From positions 22,836,032-22,900,031 of the forward strand of contig OX393567.1 in NCBI GenBank assembly GCA_947652115.1: DNA of 64,000 nucleotides. Reading direction: 5' to 3'. The DNA is from Blastomussa wellsi (Eukaryota; Cnidaria; Anthozoa; Scleractinia; Plerogyridae). A model generated the notes under the pieces. The model was not told where the DNA came from, ran no database searches, and saw nothing but the letters and a program-made list of their open reading frames with translations. A program made the translations under genes and the position numbers. Positions 58,901-64,000 of the stretch are shown one piece after another. Position 1 is the first letter of the stretch. Each line of letters begins with the position of its first letter.

Positions 58901-61900
58901 CTGCTCTTGGTGAGAAGCCAGCACTCGAGTTTTATCGCCCAGTAACCCTTTGATGCATTTCCAAAAGATATGTTGACCAACTTTGAAGTCCACAGCACTG
59001 AGAAGATCGTCCAACAAGTAAAGATCTGCATCGGCGTAAACTGCGCGTGCCAAGCTTACTCTTGCCCGCTGGCCTCCACTCAGAACTGCACCGCATTCAC
59101 CAACAACCGTCTGGTCAGAGTCAGGGAATTGTTGGATGTCTTCCTTGAGGGCGCATGCTTCGATGACACGGTTATACTTGTCTTCATTATATGGTTCACC
59201 AAACAAAACGTTTTCTCTTATAGTTCCAGAAAAGATCCAGGCAATCTGAGGCACGTAAACAAGAGTCCCTTGAAAGCTTATTTTTCCGCTTGTATCTGAG
59301 ACCCCCCCTGCGATCGCTGAAAGGAGAGTCGATTTTCCACTGCCCACTGGTCCGGTGATGACTGTCAAACTTTTGGCGGTTGCTAATAGTTCTATATTTT
59401 GCATAATGTAATCATCTCTGTTGATCTGCTTGCATGTCAGATCGGTCACCCTTAGAATCGCCGGTGGCTTCTTAGAAAGAGACTTCTCGTCAATAGTATC
59501 CTTACTAGAATTGTTCCATTCTTCTCTCAGAGTAGTATCTATAGCATCACTGCTCGACCGTGATGAGACTGTCATCTCGTCATGAATGCCTCTTGTATCC
59601 TGCTCGCATAAATTTAAAGGCAGATTCTCCAAAAGAAGGAAATCCTCTATTCGGTTGAGCGAGGTGTAAGCTTCGGCTATTTCTAGCGATCCGAATGCTA
59701 CATAGTACGAAATGCTTAATCGCAGAACATTGTTAAAAGAGAGAAGCACGAAAACATTAACAGGTGTAACGGGCTGACCAGTTAGCACAAGAGTGATCAC
59801 AGACACCAGAGACGCCATAGCTCCTGACGTGTACTCCAAAGCACCTAAAGCTGACACAAGGATGCTCTTGACACGGAGAACTCCAATCTCTTTTCTGAAA
59901 TAAAATTCAAAAATGTCGGCTGAGCCCGAATCTCTTTACGGATCAAAATTTGTTGCTCAAAGTAGACCCACGCTTTTCTATTCGCAACAACTTTCTTCAA
60001 CATGCAACAAATGTTTTTGTTGTGCGACAAGTTGATCACGAAAGGTGAAAAACGCGAAACGTCGACCCAAAACTTGCAACGAAACAATGTTTCGCGACAA
60101 GTTGAAGGTTTTTGTTTCTCGCATTTCGCCGCCTTTACACTTCGGCGACACAAAGCGCGGGAAAACGTGCACGCGCGAATCACGATTGGTTTTAATTTAC
60201 ATTTGATTGGTTGGAAAAGTGGCGCGAGATTTTTGAACCAATCAAGAAGCGAAGTAATGCTAAACCAAAGCAAACGTAGGATTACGTTCGACACCGAAGC
60301 GAAAACTTCTCTAGGGTCCTCTAGGTAGCAGCTCTCGTAAGGTCTCACATGAATGGCTTGCGACGAATTGAGAGGACAATAGAACAAACAACAGGAACAA
60401 TGCCCCTAGCCCCTAAAACAACAGCAACTACTACCAGTAGAATTACAAGCTTACGACACCTGCAACCCTACCGGTACAAAAACATGCAATCGCAAATCAA
60501 CGCATACTTTTTACAACTTTTGGGACTGGACGAAAAATGCGTACAAAGTTGAATCAAACTAATTCTTGGGTAGATTAATCCAAATTCGGAAAAATAAAAC
60601 ATGAACATTTCTGCTACACAAGGATGATAAAAAAATTCAACATCTCTCCTACCTCCTTCTTGTTTTTATCCTTTTCTGGTACTCATTCTCCCAAGCATGC
60701 GTTTTGATGGCGCGGATTCCAGACAGGATCTCGTTCATTGATGAGATGCGGCGATCGGACACGGCAGCAGTGCGCATGCGTAATGCACCAGCAGCAAAAG
60801 AGAGGAGACCAAAGTATGGAACGAGCATTATGAGAAAAGCCACACCCATGAGCGCTTGCCAGCCAATCAAATACCAGAGTAAAACTGTGACAACTGTCAA
60901 GTCAGTTGTAGCCGTAACAAAGCGAAAGGGCCATTTGGGATCTTCCATTCTTTGTACGTCATTGGACACCAGGTCGATGACGCGACCCGTGGTATACGTC
61001 ATCAGTGTATTTTTGCTTAGAAGAAGGATCTAGATCAAATTAAAGCAAATCTTTAAGTCACCGTCAACTCACAGGGAACCCAGGCACTTTCTTGGTAAAT
61101 TACAAAGGGATAAGTCGCCTTACAAATATTTCCTTAAAATTAGCCTGGCTTAAGCTTGTCAATGGGCGCACTTTTTACAAGATATCGGCCTAAGATTATT
61201 TATTCGATGTCTACAATGTCTTCAGACGACGCCTCTAAGACTTTATATAATAAGCGTCGTGCCAAAGTAGCACTTATTGTCGGAGCTTATCCAAGTTTCT
61301 GTAGCATTAGGCAGCAAGTATGCTAGTCCATCGCAGGATTACCACCAGCCTTATTTCGCCGGTACCCATTAATACACCTAGGAGAGAGACACTGTGAGAG
61401 TTAAGTGTCTTGCCCAAGAACAGAAACACAGTGCCCCGGTCAGGCGACTCGAACTCGGACTGACCGATCCAGACTCAAGCGCACTAATCATTAGGCCATC
61501 GCGCCTCTTTCAATTAATTCTCGGAGATCGAAGTTGTGTAAGAACAACTGAAGACGGAATTTTCACAGTCACCATCCAGGATTATAAATAGGCATTGACG
61601 AGCTGCTGTAATGACAATCTGACGAAATGGTTTAGAAGGGGAGGGAGTGGAGGGTCGGTTCCTAGCGTTAGACTCCTACTCGCTTTATACTGTTGAAATT
61701 GCGATAAGCTGTGGTGGTGTGCCTTATGGCCTGAGTATGAGTTTTCCTTTTTTATATATCCAGAATAAACGGTACTAGCGTGTGACAGTAATTTTCAATA
61801 GCTTTCATTTGATATATGTCGACAAGTTAGAACCACTCTGTTCAGCGAAGACAAAATGAGGGAGCAGAGAAGCTGAGATATTTCAATTCGACAAAAGGTA

Positions 61901-63320
61901 TTAAGGAAGTTGGCTCTCGAACGGAAGCCTCTTTCACATGACGTCCACAACGGACCATTTCCCATGTTTTGTAAGTCTTTTTCATCGACAAAACTTAATT
62001 CCGTTCAGTCTACCATTGCAAGCAAAATTTTGTTTTCCTTCCAAGCATTACATCGAAATTGGCCTATATGCGAACAGACTTCAGTTCCTTAGCTTAAGCC
62101 AGTCTAAACCGAAATATCGGACAAATATATTGTACTTGTTTTAATGTAATTTTATTTCTGTTTTAATTTCTTCTCTTCGCCGTGGGGATCAGTCCACCGT
62201 TTCTTGCATGAAAATAACTATAACGCCTGGATTGGGAGTGGCCTTCTCTGATCCCTCATTATTTTCCTGGTACAGCTCAATAGCTTTGATTTGGTGGTAA
62301 ATAATAGCAAGATAACATTTTACTCATCTTAATTATACATCCAGTCAATCGATCCGTCGGTCAGTCAATCAGTCCGTTAGTCAGTCAGTCAATAAGTCCG
62401 TCCGTCCGTCAGTCAGTCAGACCGTCCGTAAGTCCGTCCGTCCGTCAAACAGTCAGTCAACCAGTCAGTCAGTTAGTCAGTTTTTCAGTCGATCAGTAAG
62501 TCAGTCAGTCATTCAGTCAGCCAGTCAGTCAATCTGTCAATCAGTCAGTCTGTCAGTCGGTCGGCGGGTCGGTCAGTCGGTCAATCGGTCGGTCAGTCAG
62601 TCAGTCAGTCAGTCACACTAGAATTCCATCCACAGACTTACACTCCACCTTGTACAGCATAATAAACAATACCACAGGAAACTACTGCTCAATAGCTTTC
62701 CGATTCGAATAATCACACACTAGGATTTCATTTTTAAGGTTTAAAAACACCGAGAATCGCTCCTGTGTAGTATCAATGCTCAACGTACCACATACCTTTT
62801 GATAGACGATGCCTTTAATAGCACTAGTGAGTCTTACACCCAACAGTTCATTTCTGAAGCTGAAGTGTTGCATACTTAGGCTCTTAATCAAGGCGTTAAC
62901 TCCCATAGCTAATGTACAAAGGTAAAGGAGAACCCCATTTTGTGTTTCCGTACTTGACATCAGAGAAGAAATCAGATATCCCAGAAACAACGGTTGAATG
63001 ATACGACAAACAGAGTCTAACATTGATGTGAACATGATGATTGAGGCGTCCTTAGCAGAAACCATCTTAACAACGCTTTTCCAGAATTTTGGTCTCTTGC
63101 CATTTTGTTCGCATTTTGATTTCTCGTCGTTCCATTTTGTTTGGAGGTTTTCAGTCACTGAAGATGTTGAGTTCTCCTTGGAGAGAGGTACAAAATCGCG
63201 CTGCTGTAAAGCTCGATTACTTCCTGTGTTGATGCTATTGTTCATCCATTGAAAGAAAAGGAAAGAAAAAATGCTGACGTTGTTTTCTTCTCTGATCTTT
63301 TTGTAACCACTCCTCTCCAT
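55006..63320 (-). CDS. ABCC4: ABCC4/MRP4-like multidrug-resistance ABC exporter
   Basis: A plasma-membrane ABCC exporter; MRP4 relatives move cyclic nucleotides, conjugates and organic anions. Coding exons: 63,320-62,796; 61,029-60,653; 59,894-58,543; 57,873-57,303; 56,871-56,735; 55,919-55,006. Phases match throughout and give 1,291 residues, against about 1,325 for human MRP4. The layout is TMD1-NBD1-TMD2-NBD2 without the extra N-terminal membrane domain of MRP1/2, which places it in the short ABCC4 class. NBD1 Walker A is at 482-490, LSGGQ at 572-576, and NBD2 Walker A at 1086-1094. The N-terminus M-E-R-S-G-Y-K-K follows an AG at 63,332-63,331, so a 5' UTR intron is likely. Exact substrate and orthology within ABCC4-like paralogues cannot be settled by reading. 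Confidence 0.92.
56735..57873 (-). CDS. ABCC4: Transporter exons 4-5: TMD2
   Basis: Exon 57,873-57,303 encodes several hydrophobic segments ([13 protein letters not shown] and [12 protein letters not shown]) and the ABCC coupling-helix landmarks [17 protein letters not shown]. Exon 56,871-56,735 adds [10 protein letters not shown] and a further membrane helix ending S-Q-N-P-G. Phases 2 and 1 agree with neighbours. Confidence 0.92.
57881..58430 (+). repeat. GTCA-type tetranucleotide array, transporter intron 3
   Basis: About 0.5 kb of 'gtca' units with variants 'gtcg', 'gtcc' and 'atca'. Its first about 200 bp, including the non-repetitive leader 'ggtggtaaataata' and 'catccagtcaatcgatccg', recurs at 62,292-62,620 with the same order of variant units. 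The array produces a spurious Ser-Val-Gly-rich frame. Confidence 0.85.
58543..59894 (-). CDS. ABCC4: Transporter exon 3: end of TMD1, NBD1, start of TMD2
   Basis: NBD1 motifs: Walker [10 protein letters not shown] at 482-490, Q-loop [10 protein letters not shown], signature L-S-G-G-Q at 572-576, Walker B L-Y-L-L-D-D at 592-597, and H629 in A-S-H-Q-E-Q. ABCC proteins usually read L-L-D-D-P-L-S-A-V-D; here the proline is Leu598. A Ser/Thr/Asp-rich linker of about 45 residues precedes NBD1 (around 400-445). Confidence 0.93.
60138..60300 (+). repeat. Dispersed CCAAT-rich repeat, copy C
   Basis: Shares 'gcgacacaaagcgcggg', 'aaaacgtg', 'cacgattggtttt', 'gattggttggaaaagtggcg' and 'gaaccaatca' with copies A and B. 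Truncated at the 5' side relative to them. In transporter intron 2. Confidence 0.6.
60653..63320 (-). CDS. ABCC4: Transporter exons 1-2: N-terminus and TMD1
   Basis: Exon 63,320-62,796 encodes a soluble N-terminal region with the family-typical F-S-F-L-F-F-Q-W-M near residue 20 and the first membrane helices. Exon 61,029-60,653 continues with [15 protein letters not shown], the first ABCC coupling segment, and two hydrophobic helices. It ends in a basic K-R-I-K-T-R-R-R-K that joins exon 3 at phase 2. Intron 1 carries a family A SINE and the second GTCA array. Confidence 0.9.
61313..61507 (-). mobile_element. Family A SINE in transporter intron 1
   Basis: The minus strand reads 'gaggcgcgatggcctaatga' and then 'gttcttgggcaagacactta', 'cctaggtgtattaatgggta' and 'cctgcgatggactagcatac'. 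The head is intact, with a recognisable A box; the 3' tail is short. Confidence 0.7.
62292..62620 (+). repeat. GTCA-type array, transporter intron 1 (related to intron 3 array)
   Basis: Begins 'tggtggtaaataatagcaag', matching the leader of the array at 57,881, and then follows the same succession of 'gtcagtcaatcagtccg' type variants before shortening. Same orientation, about 4.4 kb away. Confidence 0.8.
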
Positions 63321-63330
63321 AGTTTATAAC

Positions 63331-63350
63331 CTAATAACACAAAAAAAGTC
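63331..63350 (-). other. Probable 3' splice site before the transporter start exon
   Basis: On the minus strand a run of T leads into GTGTTATTAG, eleven bases before the ATG at 63,320. This suggests a non-coding first exon further right, not located. Confidence 0.45.
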
Positions 63351-63943
63351 CATTATAATTAATTATATAGCAGTCAGTTAATCTAGTATTGTCAGCGCAA
63401 ATATTAAACAATAATTTCTGAGAACTGTCATTTTTGGGTTGAAAATTGTTTTTTGGTCTTCAAAAAATACGCCCATTGTTTTGGGTCACATCTCCGAGCC
63501 AAATTTTTGTTTCGATCGGTGGATCAGAAAAATATTCATTCGAATTTTCAGCAACGTGCAAAATCTTGCATTCCAGAAGAATCAGATTGATTAAATCAAT
63601 GCGTATTGAGGTATTTAAGTCTTGTATTTTTTGATGTAGGAAATGAAGTAGTGGTTGTTGGACCTTGTGATTTAATTCTGGTAACACGCACTGTATTTTC
63701 CTTTTGCAAATAGATTAATACTCCATCGGTATATACATTTTAGACTATATATTGCCTTTTTCAAATCTTTCCATACATTTTTCCAACACCATAAAACATT
63801 TATAATTTGCAGCTTTAGAATATTTCAAGTAACCCTCTCCCCCACGCTGCCAAAGTCAACAGTCGAGAGCGTGGTAAATTTATGCATGCATAACTTGGAA
63901 GGACAAAATGTGACACAAAAAAAAAAACGGAGAAACACAGGGC

Positions 63944-63989
63944 ATTTTACACCTCATGCGCATACTGTGTATCGCATGAGGTGTAAAAT
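63944..63989. repeat. Short perfect hairpin
   Basis: Arms 'attttacacctcatgcg' and 'cgcatgaggtgtaaaat' are perfect 17-bp inverted copies with a 12-base loop. It could be the edge of an element running past the window. Confidence 0.55.
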
Positions 63990-64000
63990 CCTCAAAACTC

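Overview
This is intron-rich metazoan nuclear DNA. Gene content, gene structure and repeat content fit a cnidarian, most likely an anthozoan such as a stony coral. That placement is an inference from gene families and from the density of tRNA-derived SINEs, foldback (MITE-like) elements and LINE fragments; no phylogeny was run. It is not bacterial: four of the five genes are split by introns with ordinary GT/AG sites.

Five protein genes can be supported, all on the minus strand. From right to left they are: an ABCC4/MRP4-like ABC transporter (63,320 to 55,006, six coding exons, 1,291 residues); an Sfmbt-type Polycomb protein with FCS zinc finger, MBT repeats, SLED and SAM domains (42,271 to 22,153, at least 20 coding exons, about 1,640 residues); NUBP2, a cytosolic iron-sulfur assembly ATPase (19,311 to 14,285, nine exons, 275 residues); a single-exon bacterial-type NADP glutamate dehydrogenase (8,178 to 6,829, 449 residues); and the 5' part of GRB2 (4,790 to 3,324, three exons, the rest off the left edge). 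I rebuilt each gene by hand by joining reading frames at splice sites; exon coordinates are in the entries.

Layout: 1-3,323 holds repeats and the distal GRB2 intron; 3,324-4,790 GRB2; 4,791-6,828 spacer with a TTAA-flanked element; 6,829-8,178 GDH; 8,180-14,284 intergenic with at least five foldback or dispersed repeats; 14,285-19,311 NUBP2; 19,312-22,152 spacer; 22,153-42,271 Sfmbt, whose introns carry most of the SINEs and nested elements; 42,276-46,700 probable 5' intron; 46,700-55,005 intergenic with a broken LINE; 55,006-63,320 transporter, with two related GTCA tetranucleotide arrays in separate introns.

The genes do not form a pathway or operon: they are housekeeping, signalling, chromatin, nitrogen-assimilation and transport genes. 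I found no convincing novel multi-gene system. The items most worth a second look are the Sfmbt homologue that appears to lack the second MBT core, the intronless NADP-GDH, a foldback insertion with a perfect 16-bp target duplication beside a GRB2 splice donor, nested insertions inside SINEs, tandem splice donors in Sfmbt, and the duplicated GTCA arrays in the transporter.
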